From positions 629,837,240-629,899,239 of the forward strand of contig NC_081415.1 of the NCBI RefSeq assembly GCF_030272615.1: 62,000 bases of DNA, in the 5' to 3' direction. Shown here in pieces: positions 1-12,643 of the stretch; the first letter of the stretch is position 1; each line of letters starts with the position of its first letter. A program made the translations under genes and the position numbers. A model generated the notes under the pieces. The model was not told the origin of the DNA and searched no databases. It saw only the letters and a list, made by a program, of their open reading frames with translations. The DNA comes from Cryptomeria japonica (lineage: Eukaryota > Streptophyta > Pinopsida > Cupressales > Cupressaceae).

Positions 1-2
1 AC

Positions 3-2518
3 ATGGGTACTACTAAGGAAAACAATATAACTGAATATTTCAAAGCTTTCCAAACCAAAATGAAAACCAAAGAGAGACTACCACAGAGTGTAGTAGATAA
101 ATATGATAAGGAAATATGTTTTATAATTAAGAAAGATTAAACATGGATGGTAGCTATATTACCTAGAACTGTATGGGTAACAAAAATGGGTTATGAGGTA
201 GATATCAACATTGTTGAAACTTATGCTAAAGCTTTATTAGATGCACCTAGAGAACCATTAGAAGAAGTTTTTGGTACAATTGAAAGTGGTGTACAAACAA
301 TGAAACAAAGGAAGAGAAGAGAAAAGTATATAAGAGATGCTTCTAAACAGGTAAAGGAAATAAAAGAAAATGTTATGAACCTTACTGGTATAAAGGAAAG
401 TGAACTAGAAGGAGTGCAACTAGAGGCACACATTTCACCAGTCGGTACATCATCTGATAGTGAGATACCTATGGAATTCAAGAGAGTTGATAGGAAGAGA
501 AAACCCTCACCGGTACCCTCCCCTCCACCCAAGAAAACAAGAACCTTGAGAAAGAAACAACAAGCAGTAAGGCAACTGGCAAAGAAACTTACACCCAAGA
601 AGAAACAAAAATAGGTTGTACCACCTTTAAATAATTTGCTGAATGAAATAAGTGATGATGGTAACTTGGCAAATGTGAGCAAATTGTATAGCACATTCAC
701 TGATTTAGAAAAGGAAAGTATTGAAAATAGTATAAGTCTACATCTGGACATATACAAGAAAGTGTTAATTGAAGTTGTAGATGACTTACCAAATGATTTG
801 TATAGAAGGTTAGATGCAAAAAGGATTGCAATAATGGAGTTGGACAAGAAACTTAAAGTTGAAAAACTTCTAGCTGTACATCCAGTTAACTCTAAAGAGG
901 AAATTGATGACCTAATTTGTGAAGCTAATAGATCAGTTTTTTCTAGTGGTCACCGGCAAGTGAGTTTGATGGATGGTAGAGTGAATGAAATTACAGAGGA
1001 AATGGCTGATAAATGGGATATCTTTTTTGTAGAAAAAGAAAAACAAGAAGAATTGAACAGGTAGAAGAAAACATTCAAGGTTTATTAGAAGGATAAGGAC
1101 AAAGGGAAAGGGAAAGTTGGTGTAATACCTAATATCAAAATAACTGACAACTTACCACCACCTATGGACACTGCACCGATACATATTGTTGATACATTGG
1201 CTATTGACAGTGTAGGTACAACACATGATGACACTAACCCTGAATCAAAAATTCTATTCACCATGAATGTTGATACTCAGGAAGTGAACATTGTTGTGGA
1301 TAAGGTCAGTATAGAGGTAAAGAATGATATTGATGACAATGGAAACATTGTTGAGCAACTGGCACAGAATGTTGAGGTTGAAATGCAAATAGAGCAAATA
1401 AAGTATACACTACAAATAGAGCAACCTTTGGATAGTGGAATGAATACTGGTAGTATAGATGCTGGCACTGAAAAACCTACTGAGATAGAGTTATCAGTAG
1501 CTGAGCACACTAAGAAACCAATAGAGAAACCAATAGAGAAACTGACAGAGGCATAGGTACATGTTGAGATAGTGAAACTGGTAATCACTAAGAAACCCAA
1601 ACCATTATAGGTTGAAACACAAACTCAGACTGATCCACCGGAGGTTGATACAAGCAAATTGGTAACTAAGGTTGGAAGCACTGAGATAATTAAGGCAGTT
1701 GGTTAGACATCCAGTACTTATTTAAGTGAATTCAGGCCTAACAATGTGATAGAGGTACTCCTGGACTCTATTAAGAAGATAACCGATTGTAATGCATTGG
1801 CTTATAAAGAAATTGATGATACAATACCTATTCTTAAGATGATTGCACCAAAATGTAATATAGATCATGTTAAGGATTCTTTAGGTCAATTGGACATGTT
1901 GTCTAAATTTATTGTTGGAAATGTAATAATAGTTGATAAGATGAATGAGGATACATTCAAAGAGAAAATGGAAAAAGAAAAGGAAAAATTCTTTGAGGTC
2001 ACAATAAAGAAGTGCACATAACACATTAACACACTTTTACCGACACTGAATACTACAATTTTGGAATATAAGAAACTATACAGAGAAACATGCAAGCCAC
2101 ATCTATTGACACAGGACATTAAAAAGGAAATAAGCAGAGTACAAAAGGAGATATATGATATAGCTGATAACATTATTGGTTCATCCGAATCTATATTAGT
2201 TATTGAGAAAGAAATAGTAGGATTTGAGGAAAATTTGGAGAAGTTTGAGAAGGAAAAAGAAGGATTAAGGCAAATGCCAGAGAGCTTAAGTATAAACTTA
2301 GTCCCAAGTTGGATAATCTTATCTCTCTGAGAAATGAGATATCTAAGGCATTAATTCAAGGGGAAAGATCACCGGAGGAGCATATGCATCATCTCACTGG
2401 CATGATCCAGCGAACTGAGGCAACCATGAATAGAAACAACAGATTCATGCAGAGTTTAAACTTGGTTTTGGCAGACATATTTCAGATTGTAACCAACCGG
2501 TTACAAAACTTAAGGTGA
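3..2518 (+). pseudogene. extra ORF (aORF) of an LTR retrotransposon, broken
   Basis: A single reading frame can be followed from base 3 to about 2330, interrupted by stops near 138, 612, 1062, 1554, 1608, 1706 and 2019, then shifts frame and ends at the TGA at 2516-2518. The start lies left of the window or at the ATG at 3. The product is hydrophilic, Lys/Glu-rich and coiled-coil-like; residues encoded around 480-610 form a basic Pro/Lys stretch resembling a nuclear-localisation signal. It sits immediately before a polypurine tract and a 3' LTR, the usual place for an additional ORF downstream of pol in large plant LTR elements. No catalytic motif is seen, so the function is unknown. The shared frame across 2.3 kb shows it was once one long protein. 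Confidence 0.6.
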
Positions 2519-2566
2519 AATTTTGCACTCATTTGACAATTTTTGACAACCTTTGTCATTGATGTC

Positions 2567-2720
2567 AAAGGGGGAGTAGTAGATAGAGAAAAATGATCAT
2601 TCAAAGGAGATCATCTGCTCAGGGGGAGCACATCTTTTTGGTAAATTTTTGGACTTCACTTTTTGGAAACAGTTTTTGGATTTTTCTCATGAGTGTTGCC
2701 ATCAATGCCAAAGGGGGAGA
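2567..2720 (+). other. polypurine tract cluster before the 3' LTR
   Basis: AAAGGGGGAGA at 2710-2720 lies one base before the LTR start and is the expected primer for plus-strand DNA synthesis. Similar purine runs occur at about 2567-2577 and 2622-2630, so the tract appears in triplicate. The same AAAGGGGGAGA precedes the LTR at 55076. Confidence 0.75.
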
Positions 2721-2721
2721 T

Positions 2722-3540
2722 TGTTGGCATTCTACACTCTAATGAGAAATGATGGTGTTGTCATTGATGGCAACCTTCTGGAAACCACCTGGCATTCATC
2801 TGGTAAAGCCACTAGCAGGCACTGACACCGACATAGACATCTACATACACCGGCAGACACTTCATCGACAACGGCTACAATGCATACCGACGCTCCAGCC
2901 AACAGGGAATAAACTTTTGTTTATTGTATTTAATGTAATTATCTTTTGTAAAGCCGACATGGCATATTGTAAAAGACTCATATATATGTATGAGATCTTA
3001 TAGATCATTTTGAGAAGAAAGAAGTATGGTAGAAGGATAGCATGAATGAATGGTATTTTTATATAAGGAGATATAAGTTGACAACGAAGGTTTTGGTTAT
3101 AGAATGAGCTGAAAATGGTATTGAATCTGGCATAGTTGATGCTGATTTGAAGCAGTACATTGTATTGGATTTTCATAATCCATTTTGTAAGCCAGTGAGA
3201 CTTCTATCTTGTAAATTGAGCAGTGAGCTCTAGGCAGTTGGCCTTCCTGCATGTGCAGCCCCTCATTGTAAGTAATATTTATTCATTGGCTAGTGAGTGA
3301 ATATTATGGGTCACAAATCCCACTGAGGTTTTTCCCATACCAGGTTTCCTCGTTAAATATCTTGTGTTATGGTGTTTTTTCTATGATGTCTTTATTGTTC
3401 TTGTTTACTGCATTAATTCTTATTTACCGGTACATTGTTTTGGAATGCAAAATACTTAATAAGGTTAAATATTCTGTAAACCGGTTAGATAATGATTCAC
3501 CCCCCTCTCAGTATCTTTGGGACTATAATTAATCCTAACA
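2722..3540 (+). repeat. 3' LTR, 819 bp, TG...CA
   Basis: It begins TGTTGGCATT directly after the polypurine tract and ends CCTAACA, giving the TGTT...AACA terminal inverted repeat. An AT-rich TATA-like stretch lies near 2977-2992. The right flank (3541 onward) is the interior of a different, minus-strand coding relic, so this marks an insertion edge. The matching 5' LTR and left target-site copy lie outside the window. Confidence 0.8.
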
Positions 3541-3943
3541 ATAGCTGAATACATCTTTTTGCAACATTGTAAGCCCTAGCCAATGTTTTCATCAATTGGA
3601 CATTCACAAAGACGTTAGGGACTACAAGCTTACCCAATTTAGTCATCCATGGGTTTGAGGTTGGGTTTGGCTTATTTCTCCTTGAATAATGATACAAGAA
3701 CAATCCGTGACCTCTAATCTTGGTCCAGACATTGCCAATTTTCTTGAAATCATCCTCTAACTGGTCATAGATGGGTAGGTTAACCTTTGATCTCTGGGAT
3801 TTGTCTCCTAGTGAGCTCATTTGATCAATCATATCCTGGTTCAACTTTCATTTCTATGCACCTTCTCCCCCTTTAGATTTCTTAGAAGTTCTTTTAGAGA
3901 CCTAAGTGACCTTCATCTTGCCCTTGGAACTAGAACCCTCCAT
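3541..3943 (-). pseudogene. N-terminal part of a second retrotransposon extra ORF
   Basis: On the minus strand an ATG at 3943-3941 starts a Ser/Lys-rich N-terminus (MEGSSSKGKMKVT). It continues in the same frame, through stops near 3902, 3854 and 3848, into an open stretch of about 100 residues. The frame is cut at 3541, where the plus-strand LTR abuts it. The style resembles plant retrotransposon additional ORFs: basic head, then an alpha-helical body. It has no recognised domain. The break at 3540/3541 is best read as insertion of the left element into this one. Confidence 0.45.
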
Positions 3944-4159
3944 ATTTGAATCCTTCAAGCTTTCTGCAGTTCGATTCTCTGTAGTTTAACTTTGCTTCAA
4001 TCTCTCTGTTAGTTTCAAACTATTATGCAAAATCCTTGTACTAACTCTTCATATATATATTTGATGGATTAGAAGCATTTACTCAATTGAAATCCTGCTA
4101 TGATTTGTCTTGTGTGAACACCAATCTACCTGTTCTCTACATTTAATAATGGCGGGTCG

Positions 4160-5830
4160 ATCCGTTTGCAATCAAACTTCACAATGACTAGTCGAGATAA
4201 CTTTTCCAATAATTCAACCAGTTGGTGCCACCCGTCCTTTCAGTCGGCATAAGTCTCACTGATCACTTCACCTCCTAGCTATGTTCTACTTTCACTTTTA
4301 TATCACATTGGTGTATGGCATTCTGATACACCCTCCTTTTATTCCTCCATTGCATTCTGCCCATCGGGTTTTGGCATAGCTCCAAATATGTTCCTCCGAT
4401 AGAAAAAATTATTTCAATGAATCCTCCTTAGTAATCCGTATCTCATTGGCTACATTGGGTCACTTTATCAGGTATCAGAACAACTTATTTTATGTTTCTC
4501 TGATGACCCAATGAAATTTCCCTCATGCTTGCGCTTCTTTTTACCTCTCTGGTCTATCAGCATATGTTTTCCCAATGAAACCTCCCTCTTGTTTATCATG
4601 TTGGAAAACTTATCGGGTGTCGGGACAACCCTTCCTGCGCTTCTCCGATGACCCGATGATATCAAGCTCCAACCTTCTTATTTTCAGGTCCATCAGCTTA
4701 TGCTTCCCCGATGAGGTCTCCTTCCTGATAACCATTTCAGATTCCTCATTGGGTATCGGCATAGTGGAAAATATCTTCCTCCGAAGGGCCGATGTCATCT
4801 TGATGACTTCACCTTGTTACTCTTTTAGTGACTTCTTTTGGTGTAGGCTATCCTGATGAGACCTCATTTCCACCCACCATGACATTTACCCTATCGAGTA
4901 TTGGTGTAGCTTTTTCTTACGTTTTCCTATGTCTTGATGACTTCAAAACATCCGCTCCACATTTTCCTTCCTCAGTGTAGGTTATATCGATAACCTTCTC
5001 TTATGTGCCCAACTTTGTCTTCCTCATCGGGTATCAGTGTAACCCAAAACTCCTCTCACCAATGATTTAAGTTATCCCGATGACTTAGTATTTCTACCTT
5101 TCAGTATTGCCTCATCGGAGTAAGTTATGCCGATGATACCACCTTTTCCATCTAGCCCATTGGGTATCAAAGTAGCGTGGGATGACATTCTTCAATGACC
5201 CGATGACATCGCTGACCTCTACTTTGCATTCTCCTTTATCGGTGTAAGATGTGCTGAAAATCTCATCGGTTATCGACATAACAGTTTTTGCATACCCCTG
5301 ATGTGTGAATTTTATGTTGATAGGTTCTTTCATGGTCTATGCTAGTCGGTCTAGTCGAGGTAACTTAGACCGATAGCTTAAATTTGACAATTTTAATAAT
5401 CAAGCTCCTCTTCTTATATCATTTTCACTTGCAACCCTCCAAGGAAACTTCGTACGTGCTAATAAATGACAAAGGCCATCACATAGGCCCAGTGAATGCC
5501 CTATAAGGATCCCAATACTGTTATGATGCAAATTCCTCATATAGTCCCTATTAAGTGCCAACCCTTAGCATGCCCTATAAGGATCCCAATACTGTTATGA
5601 TGACATTTCCGACCTCTACTTCACATTCTTTTTCATTGGTGTAAGTTATACCGATAACCTCATCAACTATCGACACAACATTTTATCATACCCTCGATAG
5701 TGAATGTTATGCCGATGAAACCCTCCTTTTCAAATTTCTTTTGGTTCTCCTTTGGAGTGGCCGGTCTAGGTTACACCGATAGGTTCTTTCATTATTTATG
5801 CTAGTCAGTTTTGTCGGGGTAACTTACACT
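4160..5830. repeat. degenerate array of TCGG/CCGA inverted motifs
   Basis: Two short motifs recur about twenty times at irregular spacing. One is a near-palindrome of the form TCATCGGTGTAAGTTATACC followed by GATGA (for example 5113-5140, 5236-5255, 5630-5655). The other is CATCGGGTATCGGCATA (for example 4365-4382, 4737-4756, 5016-5036, 5266-5283). No open frame of note is present on either strand. It could be an internal non-coding segment of a retrotransposon or a decayed satellite. Confidence 0.6.
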
Positions 5831-6035
5831 GATAGCTCAAATTTGATAATTATGGTAATTAAGCTCCTCTTCATATATTTTTTACACTTCCAACCTTCCA
5901 TGGAAACTTGATATGTGCTAATAAATAGCATAGTCTATCACATAGGCCCAAAGAATGTCTTTATAAGGATCCCAATACTGTCATGATGAAACTTCCTCAT
6001 GTAGTCCCTATTCAGCGCCAACCCTTAGCATGCCA
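5196..6035 (+). repeat. direct duplication, ~0.4 kb, two copies
   Basis: The segment about 5196-5574 is repeated, with divergence, at about 5597-6035. Shared landmarks in the same order are the ACCTCTACTT block, the TCGGTGTAAG block, TGCTAGTC, AAGCTCCTCTTC, CACATAGGCCCA, AAGGATCCCAATACTGT and CAACCCTTAGCATGCC. A short extra copy of AAGGATCCCAATACTGTTAT sits at the join near 5580. Confidence 0.75.
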
Positions 6036-7150
6036 TAGCCATACTTTATGAAGAGAAGGCTTTCTTTCACAAATGTAACTTTCCACAACCATTCTAATGG
6101 ACTTATAAGGCATTGAAAATATCTCTGAATGCACTTCCAAGGGATTTCAAGTGGGAACCATGACTGGGCTCTTGGACCCTTTCTTAGGCCGAGAGTAATA
6201 CAAATTTGTAAACACACCTCAAACTTACACTAAAAGAAATTAAAAACACCTCCTGAGAAATAAAAAAACATACAATAAACCACCATGAAAGAAAAGTAGC
6301 AAGGTCAATCCATTTGGTACAGACTGTTGCTACAAAAATGACAAAATTACAAGGTAAGATCTGGAAATTGTCTTCAAAATCTATTCAAACTTGCTCACAA
6401 ATGTTCCAACCTATGTAGAATCATTCTCAGAGCATTTTATATTCCATTTTTGTCATAACCAACTCTTCATCACTTGCCTAACCACTGATTTTCTCAAAAA
6501 ATGCAAATTTCCTCAAAAAGTTGCAAAACGTTGTCAAGCAACAATGACAACTTTTGCTCAAATGTGCATTTTTTCCTTTTATGCATTTTTACTTATACTA
6601 AACCTCCTAGCATGACTTCCTAACATTAAACTGACATGCCTAAATTCCTAATGAGGCTTTACAAGTCATTTTACATCATAATGTAAATTTATGTCATTTT
6701 AGGCTTACAAGGGCTCATAGGCCAGATTTGAGAAAAGTAATAACCTAGGGGACAACCATCCTTCAAATGACTATCAAACACACATGTGGAGCTCTAAGTA
6801 GTCCATTATTAAAACACCTAATCCAAAATATGGATCATCACATCAGAATGTGGAAAATGCATAAAAAATGGTTAAAAGCTAGGTGCTCTTGCACCAATGG
6901 GTGTCCAACTTACCTATTTCAAGAACTTTGGAGATTCAACATTATACATTCAGATTGTAATTAAATATTAGACTATGTAAACAAAAATTTAGAGCTGGAC
7001 TCATTTAATAGTATTTGGAAACCTTAGTAAATAGTTTCCTAACACCTCACTTGGTATGACCAATCTCTTTAGCATGGTCTTGATTTCCCTATCTCTTCCA
7101 TTTGGTGGAACAAGCTATTTTAGTATAACGAACACTCTTTACTCTTCATC
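6036..7150. other. stretch without recognisable genes
   Basis: This is AT-rich sequence with only short chance frames on both strands. I see no motif, repeat or RNA gene that I can support. Confidence 0.5.
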
Positions 7151-7156
7151 AACAAG

Positions 7157-8177
7157 TTTAAAGGAAAGAGGTTTGTTAGGAAAGGCATGTATATGTTTAA
7201 GGAATTAGGGGACCTCCCAAGCTCCAACAAACATCGTGAACCAATGCGGATCTCGAGCTCTCTTATGATTGTGCATCAGATGTTGGTGAATGTGGATCGA
7301 GCATGGGAGCTTCATTTTAGCTAGAGGTAGGGCATATCTTAATGGAAGGAAAAACTAGAGACCTCTATTTTTTCATGCGCTTTGGCAGATTGGTATCAGG
7401 TCGGTTAGATAAAGTACGTATGAGAAGAGACTTGACAAGTTCTCAGAATAGTAAAGATATGCTGTTCAGATGAACCTTGATTGGAATTCGGGCTTGTTCT
7501 GGTCTCTAGACTTCTCTAGAAAGTCTAAAACTTTATATAAGGAATGGTTTAGATTGCAGTCTTAAGCCTAGAAGTATCGATCTCAACTGATGGTGCATCA
7601 TTTTGGTCTTAGTTGCTTGTGTAGAGAGGAATTGATCCAAGCCCAATGCAACCGACTATTTCAAGCAAGCAATGTGCTCTTGAATGTTGTATGGCGGGTG
7701 GCTAATGGTATATTGGATGCTAATCAAAACTGGTGTGATGGGTTTGTTTATGAGGTTGTCATTTGCCCTATGGTTGACATATTCGATTCAAAGGAAGTGA
7801 GCATACAGAGGATTGATGACTTTGTCCGCCCATCTGATGGACAAGCCCTGGCAAATGCCATTCTAAAGTTGGATTTTGATTGTTTGGTAAGCACCCTCAA
7901 TATCTATTTTAACCACACCAACTGCATCTCCTTTGAATTGGAGGAGTCAGACAGTGAAGATGAGGAAATTCCCCAAAATAGGGCAGCACGGGAGAGGAGG
8001 AAGAACTTCATCTAGGAGGCATGGGAGGTTTATAGGGTAGGGGTTAGGTATGGGAATCTGGATCCCTTCCATAGGCTACTCAACTCTAATGATAACTGGG
8101 TCTCGACATCAACCGTTGTCAAAGTAATGAAGATTGGAGAGAACATGGTTGTCATACTCCAATACATTGAGAATTAG
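7157..8177 (+). pseudogene. unidentified coding remnant
   Basis: An open stretch from 7590 to 8015 (about 141 residues) continues in the same frame after one TAG to a second stop at 8175-8177. Coding-like sequence in another frame (from about 7157 to 7320) and several stops precede it. The visible protein has a Ser/Asp/Glu-rich acidic run followed by a basic Arg-rich run near 7940-8010. I do not recognise the family. It lies between the repeat array and a split gag relic, so a transposon origin is likely but not shown. Confidence 0.35.
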
Positions 8178-8819
8178 TTTTGCTCTTTATCTACAATTTC
8201 TTGTTTTGCATCTGTCACTTGAAACTACACTTCTATGACCCTATTGCAGACAATAGGAATAATTTTGTAAAATTAGCAGTAGCACTATTTTAGGTACTTA
8301 CCCACTATGTTATAAAACATCTTGTTATGGTAAATAGAAAAAAATGTCAGTTGACACTATGTTAGAAATGGCTCACCATTGTAGGTTAATGGAGCGCCTT
8401 TGATGGCCATTTTGTAGCCAATATTTTGACATTTAAATATGTCATTTCATCTAGATGTACTGATGACAAATGATAGACATTACAATTTGTAAAGAATCAA
8501 TACTTCTTAGAGTTCTTGATGCCAATTTTTTAACACAATGTGTGTTAAGTATTGATGTAGTCAAATACAAATTTTCTCTCACATGAAGTATTGATGTATA
8601 GGTGTTAGTTTTTCCTTTTCTACTTTCTAGTTAAAAGCATACCCCTAAAAAAGTTAAATTACATCAAACAAGGGCATTGTACCTCTAGAATTTAGAGGAA
8701 AAATCACTTATTTAATAGTGATTTCTTCAACTATTTTTTATATTTGTCTTTATTGGTTCGGTAGTTCAAGTCATTTTAATTATTATTTAAAAAAGACAAA
8801 TTTATTTACTAATAATAGG

Positions 8820-8989
8820 GAATGGTTTAATTAATGTACACAATGCAAGAATTCTCAATCTTTCAATAGTTACTGTTATACATGCAACAAGTTTGGTCAT
8901 AAGGCAGCTAACTGCATATCCAATACAAGAAGTGGAAATGATCCACAAGACATTACATGTTATAACTGTAACAAATACAAAAAATATTA
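8820..8989 (+). pseudogene. gag zinc-knuckle relic, left half
   Basis: The frame contains a complete CCHC knuckle, CYTCNKFGHKAANC, at about 8869-8910, and the start of a second one, CYNCNKY, at about 8959-8979. The second knuckle is interrupted at 8989 by a complete Gypsy element. Its remaining half, ending in KYC, resumes at 14253. Tandem CCHC knuckles are typical of retrotransposon Gag nucleocapsid domains, which bind element RNA. The relic is old: it carries an in-frame stop near 8840 and a one-base shift at the join. Confidence 0.7.
8985..8989 (+). other. target-site duplication TATTA (left)
   Basis: TATTA immediately precedes the LTR start at 8990 and is repeated exactly at 14248-14252 after the other LTR. 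This fixes the ends of the inserted element and implies 5-bp staggered integration. Confidence 0.9.
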
Positions 8990-10601
8990 TGATGCAGAGT
9001 AGGCAGAGGTATGGTGGTATGAAACAATTCCCAAATAGGTAATGAATACTTTGTATGATATCAAGGTAAGAAATGGCAAATTTCCTTTAGCCTACAAACA
9101 GCCTAAATGGCTCAAATGGACCTAACATGGATCAAGACTTCACCTAAGGAAAATGATGACTTATAATATGTTATTAGGTCTAATATAAAAGGATTCAACT
9201 GGTTTTAGTCTTCTATTCAATACACAAATTCTCAAACTCCAAATTTGCTCCTTCTAGGCCTAGAATCCCAACTAGTACAGCAGCGAGAGAAATTTAATGA
9301 TAACTCCAAAAACTTCCAAAACACTAGACAAATAAAATGGATATTTGGATACCCTTTTGGTTTTTATATAACATACTTAGAGCCTTTAGCAAGTTGTTTT
9401 GGAACGTATCTATTGTTTTTAGACTATCCTTCATTTTCAAGCAACTAGAATGGTGGATTAATAAAGCAACTACAAGAAATATTACTGCTAGGTACTTCTA
9501 ACCTCAAAAAAATCTTAGTACATGATAAATAATTAATTATTCCACAATTAATTTTAGTTTGTGAGGCCTCTAACCCCCAAAGCCCCAAATTTTCATAAAA
9601 AAGCCCTAAAATCAAGGGTTTCTCCAATCTCACCCTTCCACACACTTCTGGAATCAATTGGTTGTTGTTTCACCTTTATATAGCCAACATAAAACTATAC
9701 AAATCATAAAATATACCCCTCCAATGGGTAGATCTCTCCAACCCTCACCCTACCTAGCCTCTTCACTAGGCTTTCCAAGCAAACAATGGTGATCACCTCT
9801 CTTAAACCCTGTTATCTGCACATTTAGTTGTTAGGAAATATTGTACATGTCATTTTATAGCCACTCCACGAGAATCAAAGTCATATCATTCATGGAATGA
9901 CCATGATATTAAAATTTGTCAAAACTGTTAAGGAAAAAGTGACAAAATTCTGGGATAGTCAACAATAAACCAATTTTATAATCTAGTAGTGACTTCAAAG
10001 CATTCATAGAGGTATTCAATGTTGAAATAAATTCACTAAAAATGTATCATATGAATTATACCAAATAAAACCCTCACTAAGTTCATAAAAAAATAGGAAA
10101 TGGCTTCAAAATCTGAGTTTTATTACTCTTCCAGATGTTGTCCGTACACCAAGCCTTCACCATTTTGTACAATTCATTAAAATGACTTTATAAACCTTCC
10201 TCTATGACTGTTCAACCAACTTATGGTTGGTTACATTGTTTATTTAACACAAAAACACTTAAAACTAGTTTCCCACCTAATTCTTCCTAACCATTGCCTT
10301 TTTTAAATTTTGAATTTGCACTTTGGAAAATGCATTACAACTTTGACAAAAACATTAAAAACAAAATGATTTTTATCCCTTATTGCATTTCAAATGAAAC
10401 TAAACCCTCCTAAATCCATTTTTGGGTGTTTTGACCCAATATCCAACATTTGACAACATTTTACAACTTTGTTTTTCAAAAGCCATTATTGGCCTTAACA
10501 ACTCATAGTTGATCATTTTGACATTCATTGATGAATTAAACTCCTTCTTAGCCTCAGATGGTTGTATGGTTGCCTTTTTTGGTCTTGGTGCCCCTGCACC
10601 A
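8990..10601 (-). repeat. 3' LTR of the short Gypsy element (1612 bp)
   Basis: In plus coordinates it starts TGATGCAGAG and ends CTGCACCA; in element sense it reads TGGTGCAG...CATCA. It is collinear with 12644-14247. Counting by eye over the first ~270 bases gives about 11 mismatches (roughly 4%), so the insertion is not recent. Confidence 0.9.
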
Positions 10602-10876
10602 TACTCCCCATGAATGAAAAAGTTCTTGTCCCAAGAACTCATCCATGCTTCTCCCTTGGTTTTGCTTGTGTGCAACTGATATGTAGGAACAAGATAGTCC
10701 CCCAAAGTGACCTACTTCTTCTTGGAATGACCTACACTCACACACCAAGTATTAGAAACAAAAACATTGTGATTTGGCTACCCCAAACCAATGTTATCCT
10801 TGGTTGATGTTGTTGTTACAACTGCCTTCTTTCCTCTGTCTTGAGGCAACTGCAACTCATCAAACCTTCTCTCTCC
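10602..10876 (-). other. internal 3' region and polypurine end of the short Gypsy element
   Basis: On the minus strand a short G-rich run (GGGGAGTA, about 10602-10609) precedes the LTR and may be the plus-strand primer. The Gag-protease frame continues beyond its stop at 10877 with two further stops and runs toward the LTR. It contains a basic/aromatic segment but no RT, RNase H or integrase motif. Confidence 0.5.
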
Positions 10877-12595
10877 TTATTTTCCAACAATAGGACATTG
10901 TACTGCACCCACTTGTACATATGTTTGACCCCACACTTCTCCATGAACTAGATTGTCCTTTAGTTGCAAATCAGCCCTCCTTGCATCCTGTTCTTTGACA
11001 AACAACTCATCACCAAAACACATAATAGTATGATCCTTTCCACCTTGAAACAATGGAAACAACTTATACTTAATTTTACCTTTATGAACCAAATAAGTAT
11101 TTTGATAACCATCATGTATAACTTTTCTAGAATATTGCCAAGGTCTACCCAAGATGAGATGACCACAACTCATATCCATAACATCACACAAAATGCTATC
11201 AACATACTTGCCAATGGAGAAATTTATGATTACTTGATCCCTTACCAACATATTTTGACCTTCACTAACCCATGTAGTAAAATATGGATTAGGATGTGCA
11301 AGGGTTTGTAAATTCAACTTTTTGACTACCTCATAAGCAACCAAATTGTGACAAGCCCTTGAATCAACAATCAAATTGCATACCTTGCCATGGATCTTAC
11401 AATTTGTCCTGAAGATCCTTTCTTGCTGTGATAGTTGTACTTTCCCCATGAGCAACAACTCTCCTTCCTCTAGTGGTATCATGATTTCTTCTTCTTGTTC
11501 TTCCTTTCTGTCTTCTTGTGTCAAATTAACCCTCCTTTCCTTCTTATCCTCATTCCATTTAGGACATTTGAATGATGGGTGCCCTGGTTCATTACAATTA
11601 TAGCATATAAATGTGCCTCTTCCTTGACCAAATCCTCTTCCTCCTCCCTAATTGTATACACCCCTTGAATCTGAAAATGATTCATTTCCCTTGTCCTCAT
11701 TGCTTTGTCCTTGACCTCTTCCACTTCTTCCTCTATTTGAGTTACCTCCTCTTCTTGACCTTTCTTGTCTCCTCTTCACCTTTTCTTTTGCTCTAATAGC
11801 CAATTGAAAACATTCACCAATGGTCCTTGGCACTTGTAGACCAATCTCATCTTGCAAATGATACTTAAAGCCATTGATATATCTAGCTACCTTCTCATCT
11901 TCTTCCTCATATCCTCCTCTAATACTCAATTTATGAAATTGTTCAGTATAAGACATTACATCCATATCTTTTTGTTTCAAATTTTGTCTCATCCTCTTCA
12001 CATGTATGCTATCTGAAGGCAAGAATTGTTCTTTGATAAGATTCTTCATCCTTTCCCATTGTGTGATTCTTGTCAAACCCCTAGACATTCTATCATTTTG
12101 CAAACTTGTCCACCAAGTCAAAGCAGTACTTCTGAGTTTTGTTTTTGCAAACCTTACCCTCTTATCATCCTCCATCTCTTCATACTCAAAGTAGTTCTCC
12201 AAGGCGTCAAGCCAACCCAACACTTCCTCACTATCCATCTTTCCCTGATAGATAGGTACATCCACATGTCCTTTCCCTACATTGTTTTGTACTACCTTCA
12301 AAAGTCTAACCAACCTCCTTTCCTCAGGGTCCACTTCATCTTCAACCCTCCTACGCTCTGGTCTTTCTGGTTGCTCTTCTCCATCATCTCCATTTTGTTC
12401 TTCCCAATTACGTTCTTCCCTCCTATTGTCCATTCTTTCTTTCTCATATTGTTCTATCCTTGCTTGCATACTCTCTTTCTCTCTTCTCCATGTTCTTTCC
12501 TCCCTTGCATTGCTCTATTCTCTTTCTCTTCTTTCCCTCTCCAAGGTTTCTTTCAACTCTTCAATTTCCTTAACCAACTGGTTCTCAGGTGCCAT
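10877..12595 (-). pseudogene. Gypsy Gag-protease polyprotein, RT/RNase H/integrase absent
   Basis: One frame runs from an ATG at 12595 to a stop at 10877 (573 codons), broken only by TAGs near 12517 and at 11648. In order it shows a charged coiled-coil head, a retrotransposon Gag domain (block ALTWWTSLQ near 12120), an Arg/Gly-rich linker, a CCHC knuckle CYNCNEPGHPSFKC near 11555-11600, and an aspartic protease domain. The protease active site reads LIVDSRACHNL near 11330-11370, where D-S/T-G-A is expected, so the catalytic glycine has become Arg and the enzyme is probably dead. Gag forms the particle; the protease would process it. The element then ends at the LTR without polymerase or integrase, so it must be non-autonomous. 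Its layout resembles the TR-GAG class of plant elements. Confidence 0.85.
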
Positions 12596-12620
12596 CACTC
12601 CTTCCTACTTCATACCCAGA

Positions 12621-12643
12621 CCTTTCTTGCTCTGATACCACTT
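12621..12643 (-). other. primer binding site (initiator tRNA-Met type)
   Basis: On the minus strand TGGTATCAGAGCAAGAAAGG lies three bases after the end of the right LTR (...CATCA). TGGTATCAGAGC is the standard complement of the 3' end of plant initiator methionine tRNA and primes minus-strand DNA synthesis. It identifies the right LTR as the 5' one. Confidence 0.9.

Noticed and set aside
9245-9448. 67-residue frame repeated at 12899-13102
   Set aside because: It duplicates only because both lie in the LTRs of the same element. No evidence of translation.
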